Positions 1 to 5,927 of a stretch of 6,882 bases of DNA are shown here, in pieces. The notes beneath the pieces are model-generated. The model was not told the DNA's origin. It saw nothing but the letters and a program-made list of their open reading frames with translations, and ran no database searches. The position numbers were made by a program, and so were the translations under genes. The stretch is from Candidatus Omnitrophota bacterium (GTDB lineage Bacteria > Omnitrophota > Omnitrophia > Omnitrophales > JACROU01). The first letter of the stretch is position 1. Each line of letters opens with the position of its first letter. The stretch spans positions 1-6,882 of the forward strand of contig JACQQR010000285.1 in assembly GCA_016206875.1 (NCBI GenBank), given 5' to 3'.

Positions 1-2
1 AT

Positions 3-506
3 CTTGCGAGCACATTGCTTGCCGTGGGGGCGTTTATTCTGGAATGCATTTTTAATTTTCACTGGCTTGCGCCGTACCGCGAGCTGGTTTCGCTGATCTC
101 TTTAAGTTTGTTCGCGCTTTTTGTCGGCCTAGTGATTGTGGTCATGATTCAAAATTTGTTTTCCCAGCATACCGTCACGGCCGACTCAGTCCGGGGCGGC
201 ATATGCCTGTACCTTTTGATAGGTGTTTTCTGGGCAATCTTATTTGAATTTCTTTCCGTGCTTGACCCGCATGCCTTTGTTCTCGCCGGCGGTGCCGAGA
301 GCCGGGATGCCCGCTATTTGCTTTTTTATCTCAGTTTCACTACGCTCACCACCACGGGGTTCGGAGATGTTATTCCGGGCAATGAAATGGCGCGTATTTT
401 TGCGGCTTTGGAAAGCATTACGGGGGTTTTATTCCTGGCTGTTTTTGTAGCCCAGCTTGTAAACCTGCATATTCTGCACAAAACTCAGTTGAAGCAAAAT
501 TCCTAA
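3..506 (+). CDS. Potassium channel protein, pore-domain (Ion_trans_2) family, 5'-truncated
   Basis: Integral inner-membrane protein expected to conduct K+. The reading frame is open to the left edge, so the N-terminus lies outside the window; a TTG at 15 is available but there is no reason to prefer it. Counting from that TTG, hydrophobic segments lie near residues 2-18, 23-46, 61-82 and 125-153. A re-entrant pore loop around 101-118 carries the selectivity filter TTTGFGD (T112-D118), the GFGD variant of the K+ channel signature. The segment VRGGICLYLLIGVFWAIL before the pore and the helix after the filter (ARIFAALESITGVLFLAVF) match a bacterial family of small K+ channels with no cytosolic RCK/TrkA domain. 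The protein ends shortly after the last helix, so no C-terminal regulatory domain is present. It is followed by 83 nt and a hairpin before the next gene. The family is well supported; selectivity and gating are inferred. Confidence 0.85.
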   Translation, partial: LASTLLAVGAFILECIFNFHWLAPYRELVSLISLSLFALFVGLVIVVMIQNLFSQHTVTADSVRGGICLYLLIGVFWAILFEFLSVLDPHAFVLAGGAESRDARYLLFYLSFTTLTTTGFGDVIPGNEMARIFAALESITGVLFLAVFVAQLVNLHILHKTQLKQNS

Positions 507-536
507 TATGGCATGATGAGAAAGAAACAGGGAGAG

Positions 537-557
537 TTTCCTCCCTTCGGGAGGAAA
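537..557 (+). terminator. Perfect 9-bp hairpin after the channel gene, possible terminator
   Basis: TTTCCTCCC (537-545) pairs perfectly with GGGAGGAAA (549-557) around a three-base TTC loop, 31 nt after the channel stop codon. No run of T follows (the next bases are GCCGCCCC), so this is not a classical intrinsic terminator on the + strand. It could be a 3'-end stabilising hairpin or a weak or Rho-assisted stop between the channel gene and the downstream leu unit. Confidence 0.4.
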
Positions 558-589
558 GCCGCCCCTATATAATAGAAGGAGACTGTGTC

Positions 590-853
590 ATGAACAAAAT
601 ACATATGGTTGTATTCTGCGCACTCTTGACCTTGCCCGTTAGCGGGTTGGCTCAAGCGGAAAATATCGCAACTCCGGCCGGTGAAATTTCCCAAGACGAT
701 TGGGAAGACGCGGGGCTTTCCGGAGAGAAAAAACCCGGTATTTTTGAGGAATGGATGGGGGGTTTATTCGAGAAAGTAAGTCCGGGCAATTTAAGCAAAG
801 TAGATCCGGAGAAACAAAAAAAGGCAGAGGAAGTGCTAGGATTCAATAGATAG
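590..853 (+). CDS. Small predicted secreted protein of unknown function
   Basis: An 87-residue protein I do not recognise. The start ATG is preceded by a strong Shine-Dalgarno, AAGGAGA at 576-582, with 7 nt spacing. Residues 1-23 form a clear Sec signal peptide: Lys3 near the N-terminus, a hydrophobic core, then the signal-peptidase-I-like site AQA before Glu24. The predicted mature chain is about 64 residues, hydrophilic, acidic in the middle (DDWEDAG) and Lys/Glu-rich towards the C-terminus, with one amphipathic stretch (FEEWMGGLFEKV). There is no cysteine in the mature part and no lipobox, so it should be soluble in the periplasm or exported. It ends only 10 nt before leuC and is probably cotranscribed with it, but nothing visible links it to leucine synthesis. 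Good SD plus signal peptide make it a real gene; its function is unknown. Confidence 0.75.
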   Translation: MNKIHMVVFCALLTLPVSGLAQAENIATPAGEISQDDWEDAGLSGEKKPGIFEEWMGGLFEKVSPGNLSKVDPEKQKKAEEVLGFNR

Positions 854-863
854 TGAGATATTT

Positions 864-2159
864 ATGGCGATGACTTTAACCGAAAAAATATTAGCCCGTC
901 ATGCGGGCAAATCCAAAGTGGAGCCGGGGGAAAATGTTTGGGTGCATGTGGATGTGCTCATGACGCATGATGTGTGCGGCCCCGGCACTATCGGCATATT
1001 CAAAAAACATTTTGGCGCCGGCGCAAAAGTTTGGGATTCGAAAAAAGTTATTGTGATTCCCGACCATTACATTTTTACCGCCGATGAAAAGGCCCACCGT
1101 AATATCGATATTCTCCGCGATTTTGTGGAAGAGCAGCATTTGCCTAACTACTACGATGTAGGAACCGCTAAATACAAAGGCGTGTGTCATATCGCCCTGG
1201 CTGAAGAAGGCCACACCCGGCCCGGTGAAATTCTCTTAGGCACCGACTCGCATACGTGTACGGCCGGGGCTTTCGGCGAATTTGCCACCGGCATCGGGAA
1301 CACCGACGCCGGTTTCGTGCTCGGCACGGGAAAAATCTGGCTTAAGGTGCCGCCCACAATGCGCTTCGTGTTCGAGGGAAAACTTCCCAATTATCTTATG
1401 GCCAAAGATTTAATTTTAAGCGTTATCGGCGAAATCGGAGTAGACGGCGCCACCTACAAGGCGATGGAATTTTCCGGGGACGGGGTGCATTCGCTGAACA
1501 TAGAAGAGCGCATGACGCTTACCAATATGGTGATTGAAGCCGGCGGGAAAAACGGCGTCATTGCGCCCGACGAAGTCACGCTCGATTACGTCAAACAAAA
1601 AACTTCTGTGCCGTTTGAAATTGTGGAGAACGACCCCGGCGCAAAATTTTGCTATGAAAAAGTATTTGATGTGCGAAAACTTGAGCCCGTGGTGGCCAAA
1701 CCGCATTCACCCGATAACAAGGCTTCGGTGCGCGAAGTGAAAGGCACAAAACTGGATCGCGCCTATATCGGCTCTTGCACCGGCGGGAAAATGACCGACT
1801 TTGTGGCCGCCGCTCAAATTATGAAAGGCCATTCAGTGCATATAGACACATTTGTTGTTCCGGCCACCACGGAGATCGCGCGCAAACTCGACGAAGTAAA
1901 AATCGGCGGAAAATCGCTTAGCGCTATTTTTAAAGAATCCGGCGCGGTGATCGGTCCGGCCTCTTGCGGCGCTTGCCTTGGCGGACCGCTGGATACGCTC
2001 GGCCGGCTCAACAAAAGTGAGGTGTGCATTTCAACGACCAACAGAAATTTTCCCGGCCGCATGGGCTCAAAAACGGCGCAGGTGTATCTGGCCTCGCCGC
2101 TCACCGTAGCCGCTTCGGCCATCAGCGGGACCATCAGCGATCCAAGGGACTTCGTGTAA
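864..2159 (+). CDS. leuC: 3-isopropylmalate dehydratase large subunit (LeuC, short/HacA-like type)
   Basis: Catalytic [4Fe-4S] subunit of isopropylmalate isomerase, which converts 2-isopropylmalate to 3-isopropylmalate in cytosolic leucine biosynthesis, as a complex with LeuD encoded next. At 431 residues it belongs to the shorter class of the aconitase superfamily, not the roughly 466-residue E. coli type. Seen motifs: GTDSHTCTAGAFGEFATGIG near residues 126-145, the cluster ligand Cys305 in IGSCTGGK, and Cys368 and Cys371 in SCGACLGG. The three ligands are spaced as in the family. The C-terminal segment with NRNFPGRMG and a PRDFV end is also typical. From memory, the sequence around TDSHTCTAGAFG and GIGNTDAGFVLGTGK is close to plant-type enzymes. 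The start ATG at 864 has only a weak SD; an ATG at 870 would also fit, losing two residues. Homoaconitase is the main alternative, judged less likely from the LeuD loop. Confidence 0.93.
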   Translation: MAMTLTEKILARHAGKSKVEPGENVWVHVDVLMTHDVCGPGTIGIFKKHFGAGAKVWDSKKVIVIPDHYIFTADEKAHRNIDILRDFVEEQHLPNYYDVGTAKYKGVCHIALAEEGHTRPGEILLGTDSHTCTAGAFGEFATGIGNTDAGFVLGTGKIWLKVPPTMRFVFEGKLPNYLMAKDLILSVIGEIGVDGATYKAMEFSGDGVHSLNIEERMTLTNMVIEAGGKNGVIAPDEVTLDYVKQKTSVPFEIVENDPGAKFCYEKVFDVRKLEPVVAKPHSPDNKASVREVKGTKLDRAYIGSCTGGKMTDFVAAAQIMKGHSVHIDTFVVPATTEIARKLDEVKIGGKSLSAIFKESGAVIGPASCGACLGGPLDTLGRLNKSEVCISTTNRNFPGRMGSKTAQVYLASPLTVAASAISGTISDPRDFV

Positions 2160-2160
2160 T

Positions 2161-2721
2161 ATGCAAAAGAATATTCGTGGGAAGGTCTATGTGTTGGGCA
2201 ATGACATTGATACCGATCAAATCATCCCCGCCCAATATCTCACCTATAATCCGGCCAATCCGGAGGAGCGAAAAATGTTCGGCAAGTTTGCCTTGGCGGG
2301 AATCCCCGAAGGGCATCAGGGGCTTCCTCAAGGGAATATTCCTTTCGTGCGCGAAGGCCAAATGCAATCGGAATACAAAATCATTGTCGCAGGCAAGAAT
2401 TTTGGGTGCGGCTCCTCGCGTGAGCACGCACCGCTTGCCATTCGTGAAGCAGGCGTAGAAGTGATCATCGCTGAATTTTATGCGCGCATTTTCTTCCGCA
2501 ACTCAGTCAACGGAGGGTATCTCATTCCGTACGAATCTCAAGAACATCTGGCCAAAATCTTTAACACCGGCGAAGAGGCCGAGGTGCATATCGGCCAGAA
2601 CCGGCTCATCAATCACACCACCGGGAAAAGTTATGCCCTTAAATCACTGGGGGAAATTCTTCCCATCCTCGAGGCCGGGGACGTTTTCCAATACGCAAAA
2701 AAAAACGGCATCATTTCTTAA
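2161..2721 (+). CDS. leuD: 3-isopropylmalate dehydratase small subunit (LeuD)
   Basis: Swivelling-domain subunit that completes the active site of isopropylmalate isomerase with LeuC. It is 186 residues. The start ATG lies 1 nt after the leuC stop; an SD-like AAGGGA at 2144-2149 sits inside the end of leuC, and translational coupling is likely. Diagnostic motifs are DIDTDQIIPAQYL near residues 15-27, the GCGSSREHAP box (residues 82-91) that carries the conserved Ser-Ser-Arg substrate-binding residues, and AEFYARIFFRNSVNGG near 104-119. The loop that distinguishes substrates in this family reads Y26-L27-T28-Y29. Methanogen homoaconitase has Arg in the third position, so Thr here favours isopropylmalate; this is inference from family knowledge. 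Neither leuA nor leuB is in the window. The gene ends the probable unit and is followed by about 200 nt without a gene. Confidence 0.93.
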   Translation: MQKNIRGKVYVLGNDIDTDQIIPAQYLTYNPANPEERKMFGKFALAGIPEGHQGLPQGNIPFVREGQMQSEYKIIVAGKNFGCGSSREHAPLAIREAGVEVIIAEFYARIFFRNSVNGGYLIPYESQEHLAKIFNTGEEAEVHIGQNRLINHTTGKSYALKSLGEILPILEAGDVFQYAKKNGIIS

Positions 2722-2815
2722 AACTACATCTGTCATTTTGCCCCTGACAAAGGCCGGAAGGGCAGTAAACCTTTTTAACGGAATCGCCGAAGAAGTATAG
2801 GTGCATGACCCTACT

Positions 2816-2854
2816 GCCCCTCTCCCTTCCGCCACAGGCGGAAGGGAGAGGGGC
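2816..2854. repeat. Perfect 18-bp-stem palindrome between leuD and the secreted-protein gene
   Basis: 2816-2833 pairs with 2837-2854 with no mismatch around the loop ACA. One arm is pyrimidine-rich (GCCCCTCTCCCTTCCGCC) and the other purine-rich. The first 15 bases of this region, CTGCCCCTCTCCCTT at 2814-2828, recur identically at 6769-6783, so it belongs to a dispersed repeat family. No T-run follows on either strand, so it is not a canonical intrinsic terminator, though so strong a hairpin could protect or end the leuCD transcript. The rest of 2722-2925 shows no gene and no promoter that I can defend. Confidence 0.8.
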
Positions 2855-2913
2855 CGCGAGTTAGAGTATTTAAATCCTATACGAACTTAGGAAACGACGT
2901 AGTAGTATGTTTG

Positions 2914-2919
2914 CGGAGG
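2914..2919 (+). promoter_or_regulatory. Shine-Dalgarno fixing the start at 2926
   Basis: CGGAGG lies 6 nt upstream of ATG 2926. A TTG at 2911 in the same frame would place this SD inside the coding region and put Arg-Arg-Leu-Thr before the signal peptide, so 2926 is preferred. Confidence 0.65.
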
Positions 2920-2925
2920 CTTACA

Positions 2926-3609
2926 ATGCTTAAGAAGGTGTTTTGTTTCGCCGTGTTGGCGGCGTGGTTCGCGAGTGTCGGTTCCGTCTCATTGTGGGCT
3001 CAAGAGACGGAAAGAAAACAAGAATTACACGGCCGTGAAAATATAATTTGGAAAATCAAACCCTCCGAATCCCATTACATGAAATATTTTGGCAAGCGCG
3101 TTATTGACGTGAACCGGAAAGATGCCGACCGGTTTGTTCCGCAAGAATTTGGGTGGCAAGGCAATCAGATGATTTTTATTTTTCATCTTACTTCAGACCA
3201 GCTCGAGCGTCCCACCTTTACATTCGTTATTGAAATTTTCAGCCGTGATTACGACGTTGATGAACCCGTGGAAATAGACATCTATGCCGGGACAAATATT
3301 AATAGCTTAAAAACAGTGACCCAGGGCCTGAAAATTGAAAAAGTTGGGGAATTCCCCATCGAAATTCCGTCCTCATTATTTTATGTGGGGGGACAAAATT
3401 TCATCAAATTGGTGGGCCGCAACGTGCATCCGATCGGGTACGGGGAAAACCCGCCCAATTGCCGTTTTGCCTCTTTCCGATTATCCGTTCCTTCTGCGGA
3501 AGCAGAAGAAAAACCGGCTGAAAATCAAAGGGAAGAAAAGTACGAAGAAGAAAAAGAGTTTTTAGCCGCAGAACAAGCCGCCACGCAAGACGAAATGCTG
3601 CCTATTTGA
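2926..3609 (+). CDS. Secreted beta-rich protein of unknown function with acidic C-terminal tail
   Basis: A 227-residue exported protein I do not recognise. Residues 1-25 are a Sec signal peptide: Lys-Lys at positions 3-4, a hydrophobic core, and a likely cut near SLWA/QE. The mature part, roughly residues 40-185, alternates hydrophobic and polar residues with many aromatics (MIFIFHL, FTFVIEIF, IDIYAG, FIKLVGRNV, CRFASFRLSV). This is the look of an all-beta sandwich or jelly-roll, as in carbohydrate-binding or structural modules, but no family signature is visible. The last 40 or so residues are rich in Glu, Lys and Gln and probably form a charged helical or disordered tail. There is no lipobox. 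The SD at 2914-2919 fixes the start. The gene is preceded by a 200-nt gap with a hairpin and overlaps the 3' end of mutY by 8 bp on the opposite strand. Real gene, unknown role. Confidence 0.75.
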   Translation: MLKKVFCFAVLAAWFASVGSVSLWAQETERKQELHGRENIIWKIKPSESHYMKYFGKRVIDVNRKDADRFVPQEFGWQGNQMIFIFHLTSDQLERPTFTFVIEIFSRDYDVDEPVEIDIYAGTNINSLKTVTQGLKIEKVGEFPIEIPSSLFYVGGQNFIKLVGRNVHPIGYGENPPNCRFASFRLSVPSAEAEEKPAENQREEKYEEEKEFLAAEQAATQDEMLPI

Positions 3610-4720
3610 AAAAAAGAGTGCCCGCTTGCGCTAAAGGTGCCTCCGCCTTTGGCGGAAAAAAGGTGGGGCCTTTCAACAGCCTGAGCAATTTTCTAGAAGG
3701 GGCGGAGAAAGTATATTTTCCCGCTTCTTGGGGCAGAATCCACTGTTCATGCACCTGAGTTTTTCGCATCCCCAAATTTTTCAGCCGGATGTGCGCAATG
3801 CGGTAATCGCCGCGAAATTTTGTAAATGCCGCCTTAATTTTCCCCGGTAGTTCTTGCGCATCTCCTCTTAGTTTCAAATGCCGCCAAACAAGTTTCTCCG
3901 GAGTTTCTAGCGCCCCTTCCATCTTCGAAGGAAATTCCCAAAGCCCTCCCATGACTTGTCCCTCGGGACGTTTTTGAATCAGGTAACGGCCGTTATGCTC
4001 GGCAAGAAACATCCAACCGCTGAAGGGTTCGATTTTCTTTTTGACCTTAAATACGGGGAGCCGCGACGGATCCGATTGTTGGAAGCCTTCGCAGAGTGAG
4101 CGTACGGGGCAAAGAAGACAACGCGGCGCGCCCGGCACGCAAATGGCGGCGCCTAATTCCATGAGGGCTTGGTTAAAATCACCCGGATTTTTCTCGGGCA
4201 CAAAAGCCGAAGCCAAACCCCAGATTTTTTTCCGCGTGGACAAGGCCTCAATATCCGAGTGAATATTAAATAAGCGGGCAAAAACCCGGAACACATTTCC
4301 GTCCACCAAAGGTTCGCGTTGGTCAAAGGCAATACTTAAAATGGCGCCGGCCGTGTATTTGCCAATGCCGGGCAAGGCCAAAAGCGCTTCTTTTGAGTCG
4401 GGGAATTTTGTCCCGCTTGATGCAATTTGTTTTGCCGCCCGGTGCAGATTCCGTGCGCGGCTGTAATAGCCCAACCCTTCCCAATGTTTGAGCACTTCTT
4501 CTTCCCCTGCTTTGGCCAGGCTTTGCATTGTGGGAAAGCGTTTCATCCATCTCTTAAAATAAGGAATCACGGTATCAACGCGCGTTTGCTGCAGCATAAT
4601 TTCAGAAATCCAAACGGCATAGGGGTCGCGCGTTTTGCGCCAAGGCAAGGCCCGTTTGTGGCGTGCATACCAGCGGGATAGTAATTTCTGTATTTTTTTA
4701 ATTTGAGCGATTTGTGCCAT
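3602..4720 (-). CDS. mutY: A/G-specific adenine DNA glycosylase MutY
   Basis: Base-excision repair enzyme that removes adenine mispaired with 8-oxoguanine. With the ATG at 4720 it has 372 residues, slightly longer than E. coli MutY (350). Seen: catalytic Glu40 in WISEIMLQQTRV, the helix-hairpin-helix LPGIGKYTAGAI (116-127), catalytic Asp140 in VDGNVFRV, and the [4Fe-4S] loop C194-x6-C201-x2-C204-x5-C210. A NUDIX-like C-terminal domain follows (GWMFLAEHNGRYLIQKRP, then GGLWEFPS). The frame stays open to a GTG at 4780, but those extra 20 residues are encoded by the adjacent repeat, so 4720 is chosen even though its SD is poor. The position that normally reads FSH or FTH for 8-oxoG recognition reads F299-T300-K301. 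The last 20 or so residues, including APLAQAGTLFFK, run through a small hairpin and overlap the convergent gene by 8 bp, so the C-terminus looks extended. Confidence 0.95.
   Translation of the reverse strand: MAQIAQIKKIQKLLSRWYARHKRALPWRKTRDPYAVWISEIMLQQTRVDTVIPYFKRWMKRFPTMQSLAKAGEEEVLKHWEGLGYYSRARNLHRAAKQIASSGTKFPDSKEALLALPGIGKYTAGAILSIAFDQREPLVDGNVFRVFARLFNIHSDIEALSTRKKIWGLASAFVPEKNPGDFNQALMELGAAICVPGAPRCLLCPVRSLCEGFQQSDPSRLPVFKVKKKIEPFSGWMFLAEHNGRYLIQKRPEGQVMGGLWEFPSKMEGALETPEKLVWRHLKLRGDAQELPGKIKAAFTKFRGDYRIAHIRLKNLGMRKTQVHEQWILPQEAGKYTFSAPSRKLLRLLKGPTFFPPKAEAPLAQAGTLFFK
3642..3656. repeat. Small hairpin TCCGCC-TTT-GGCGGA inside the mutY 3' end
   Basis: A 6-bp perfect inverted repeat with a 3-nt loop lies within the last codons of mutY. 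The same arms, TCCGCC and GGCGGA with a different 3-nt loop (ACA), form the inner part of the 2816-2854 palindrome at 2828-2842. It may be a short member or remnant of the same repeat family. A 3'-end hairpin of the mutY transcript is also possible. Confidence 0.5.
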
Positions 4721-4726
4721 AATCCG

Positions 4727-4801
4727 GTCAGTAGACGGTAGACAGACGGTAGTGGGTAGTAAAAGCTTTTTTCTACCCACTACCGTCTACCCACTACCCA
4801 C
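4727..4801. repeat. Heptad palindrome, copy 1 (between mutY and the PIN gene)
   Basis: The right half is four tandem 7-mers, TACCCAC, TACCGTC, TACCCAC, TACCCAC (4774-4801). The left half is the inverted version, GTCAGTA, GACGGTA, GACGGTA, GTGGGTA (4727-4740 and 4745-4758), with a 4-nt interruption GACA at 4741-4744. Between them is a 15-nt AT-rich core (4759-4773) containing AAAAGCTTTT. The innermost 16 bp, 4744-4759 with 4773-4788, pair perfectly. The element starts 6 nt upstream of the mutY ATG and ends 54 nt before the PIN start, so it occupies the divergent promoter region of both genes. Copy 2 at 5927-5997 has the same layout. Confidence 0.9.
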
Positions 4802-4840
4802 TGTTCTTGTGATAGAATACGGCACTTTACCCCTTTATCC

Positions 4841-4847
4841 AAGGAGA
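4841..4847 (+). promoter_or_regulatory. Shine-Dalgarno fixing the GTG start of the PIN gene
   Basis: AAGGAGA lies 8 nt upstream of GTG 4856. There is no nearby in-frame ATG at a suitable distance, so this site decides the non-ATG start. Confidence 0.75.
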
Positions 4848-4855
4848 GACTCGCC

Positions 4856-5344
4856 GTGGCCGACAAAGCCGCTGAATCCAAACAACAATATTTCTTTGAT
4901 ACCAGTGCGCTTCTTACCCGTTATATGGCTCGTGAAAACGGACACCGTACAATCAACGAAATATTCACATCGTATTCACAAATTTACACTTCCGGCATTA
5001 TTTTTGGGGAAGTATTAAGCCGCCTTACGCCCCGGCTAAGTCCGGACAAAATGGAGAGTTTAATCCCTCTTTTGATAGGCGATATCAAAAGCGGCCGGCT
5101 CAAAATCCTAGAAACACGGCCTGGCCCTGTGGACCAAGAAGCCGCCGCGCTGCGCGCAATTCAAGGAACAGAAGGCCTCGGCCCGCTTGAAGTCTTTGAG
5201 TTGGCCCTAATCCGGTTACATCTTGAGGAACTCGGGAAAAATGGAAATCAGGCGCCGGTGTTTGTTTCTTCAGAGCCAAAACGTTCGGAGATATTGAAAT
5301 CATCCGGCCATGAAACATTGATGATTGAGGCAATACATGCCTGA
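4856..5344 (+). CDS. PIN-domain (VapC-like) putative ribonuclease without adjacent antitoxin
   Basis: A 162-residue protein starting at GTG with a good SD. The N-terminal strand YFFDTSALLTRYMARE (residues 12-27) is the PIN-domain hallmark, with the first metal-binding Asp15. TSGIIFGEVLSRL (45-57) supplies the second acid, Glu52. The third and fourth acids appear at Glu112 (LEVFELALIRL) and Glu140 (VFVSSEPKRSEIL), where PIN nucleases normally have Asp. It is longer than a typical VapC (about 130-140), mainly from a helical middle part. PIN domains cleave single-stranded RNA in VapBC toxin-antitoxin systems and also act in RNA processing. No small antitoxin gene lies next to it; the gene upstream is mutY on the other strand. 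Its 3' end overlaps the exonuclease gene by 8 bp, indicating tight coupling. Fold assignment is good; activity and toxin status are uncertain. Confidence 0.75.
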   Translation: MADKAAESKQQYFFDTSALLTRYMARENGHRTINEIFTSYSQIYTSGIIFGEVLSRLTPRLSPDKMESLIPLLIGDIKSGRLKILETRPGPVDQEAAALRAIQGTEGLGPLEVFELALIRLHLEELGKNGNQAPVFVSSEPKRSEILKSSGHETLMIEAIHA

Positions 5345-5927
5345 AAAAATTATTGTGATTGATTTAGAAACGCAAAAAGGTTTTCAAGACGTAGGCCGCG
5401 ACAAGTATCATCGGCTGAAAATTTCCGTGGCCGGCGTTTATTCCTATCAAAAAGATCAGTATCTGGCCATCGAAGAAAAAGACATGATGACTCTGGAACC
5501 TATCATCAAAGACGCGGACTTAATCGTGGGATTTAATATCATCGGTTTTGACCTGCCGGTATTGGCGCCTTATCTTTTCTCTTCCATCGACAATCTGCCC
5601 ACGCTTGATTTGCTTGCAGAAATAGAAAAAGTGCTCGGGCACAGGGTAACGCTGGACAGTGTGGCTGAGGCCACGCTCAAACGCTCCAAAACCGGCAGCG
5701 GCAAAGACGCTATTGAGCTTTTTAAGCAGGGAAGAATGGAAGAGTTAAAACGCTATTGCCTGAATGACGTCGAGCTTACCAAAGAAATTTATGAATATGG
5801 TCTCAAGCACGGGAAAGTATTTTTTCGCTCTAATCGCGACTTTCGCGTGCATGAAATTCCGGTCACATGGAAAGGAGTGAAACAGACCAAGCCGGCCGAA
5901 CAAAATTTCCCCACCAGCCTCTTTTAG
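5337..5927 (+). CDS. DEDDy-type 3'-5' exonuclease, YprB-like RNase H-fold protein
   Basis: A 196-residue stand-alone exonuclease domain. Motif ExoI is IIVIDLET with Asp9 and Glu11. ExoII is DLIVGFNIIGFDLPVL with Asn67 and Asp72. ExoIII is RYCLNDVELTKEIY with Tyr140 and Asp144, the Y-x3-D spacing of the DEDDy class. The whole metal-binding set is therefore intact. LDSVAEATL near 106-114 before ExoIII is also common in this group. The family degrades DNA or RNA from the 3' end; the substrate here is unknown. The start ATG 5337 has GAGG at 5327-5330 and overlaps the end of the PIN gene (stop at 5342-5344), so the two are probably cotranslated. A TTG at 5325 is less likely. The stop TAG at 5925-5927 abuts and touches the heptad palindrome. 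The C-terminal tail after residue 165 has no recognisable domain. Confidence 0.85.
   Translation: MPEKIIVIDLETQKGFQDVGRDKYHRLKISVAGVYSYQKDQYLAIEEKDMMTLEPIIKDADLIVGFNIIGFDLPVLAPYLFSSIDNLPTLDLLAEIEKVLGHRVTLDSVAEATLKRSKTGSGKDAIELFKQGRMEELKRYCLNDVELTKEIYEYGLKHGKVFFRSNRDFRVHEIPVTWKGVKQTKPAEQNFPTSLF

Noticed and set aside
568..573. TATAAT upstream of the small secreted-protein gene as a promoter
   Set aside because: A transcript starting from it would begin at about 580, inside or after the strong SD at 576-582, and there is no -35 at the right distance. It is probably chance in an A/T-rich leader.
864..2721. Homoaconitase (lysine/coenzyme B pathway) instead of LeuCD
   Set aside because: The small-subunit loop is YLTY without the Arg seen in methanogen homoaconitase, and the overall sequence resembles plant-type isopropylmalate isomerase. 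This is not fully excluded without a phylogeny.
2739..2776. Terminator after leuD (TGCCC/GGGCA stem followed by CCTTTTTA)
   Set aside because: The stem is only 5 bp with a 16-nt loop, and the T-run begins some 7 nt after the stem, too weak to call.
4721..4780. Longer MutY N-terminus starting at GTG 4780
   Set aside because: The extra 20 residues are translated from the heptad palindrome and have no MutY homology; ATG 4720 gives a normal MutY start.
4774..4801. CRISPR array or origin iterons
   Set aside because: Units are contiguous 7-mers with no spacers, only four per half, and there is no cas, rep or dnaA gene nearby.
4813..4818. TAGAAT as -10 box for the PIN gene
   Set aside because: The -35 region falls inside the heptad repeat (CCCACT) with no match to TTGACA, and the upstream TG is at the wrong spacing for an extended -10.
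4752..5018. Upstream + strand ORF running from copy 1 of the palindrome into the PIN gene
   Set aside because: It is out of frame with the PIN motifs, its N-terminus is repeat-encoded, and it has no SD.
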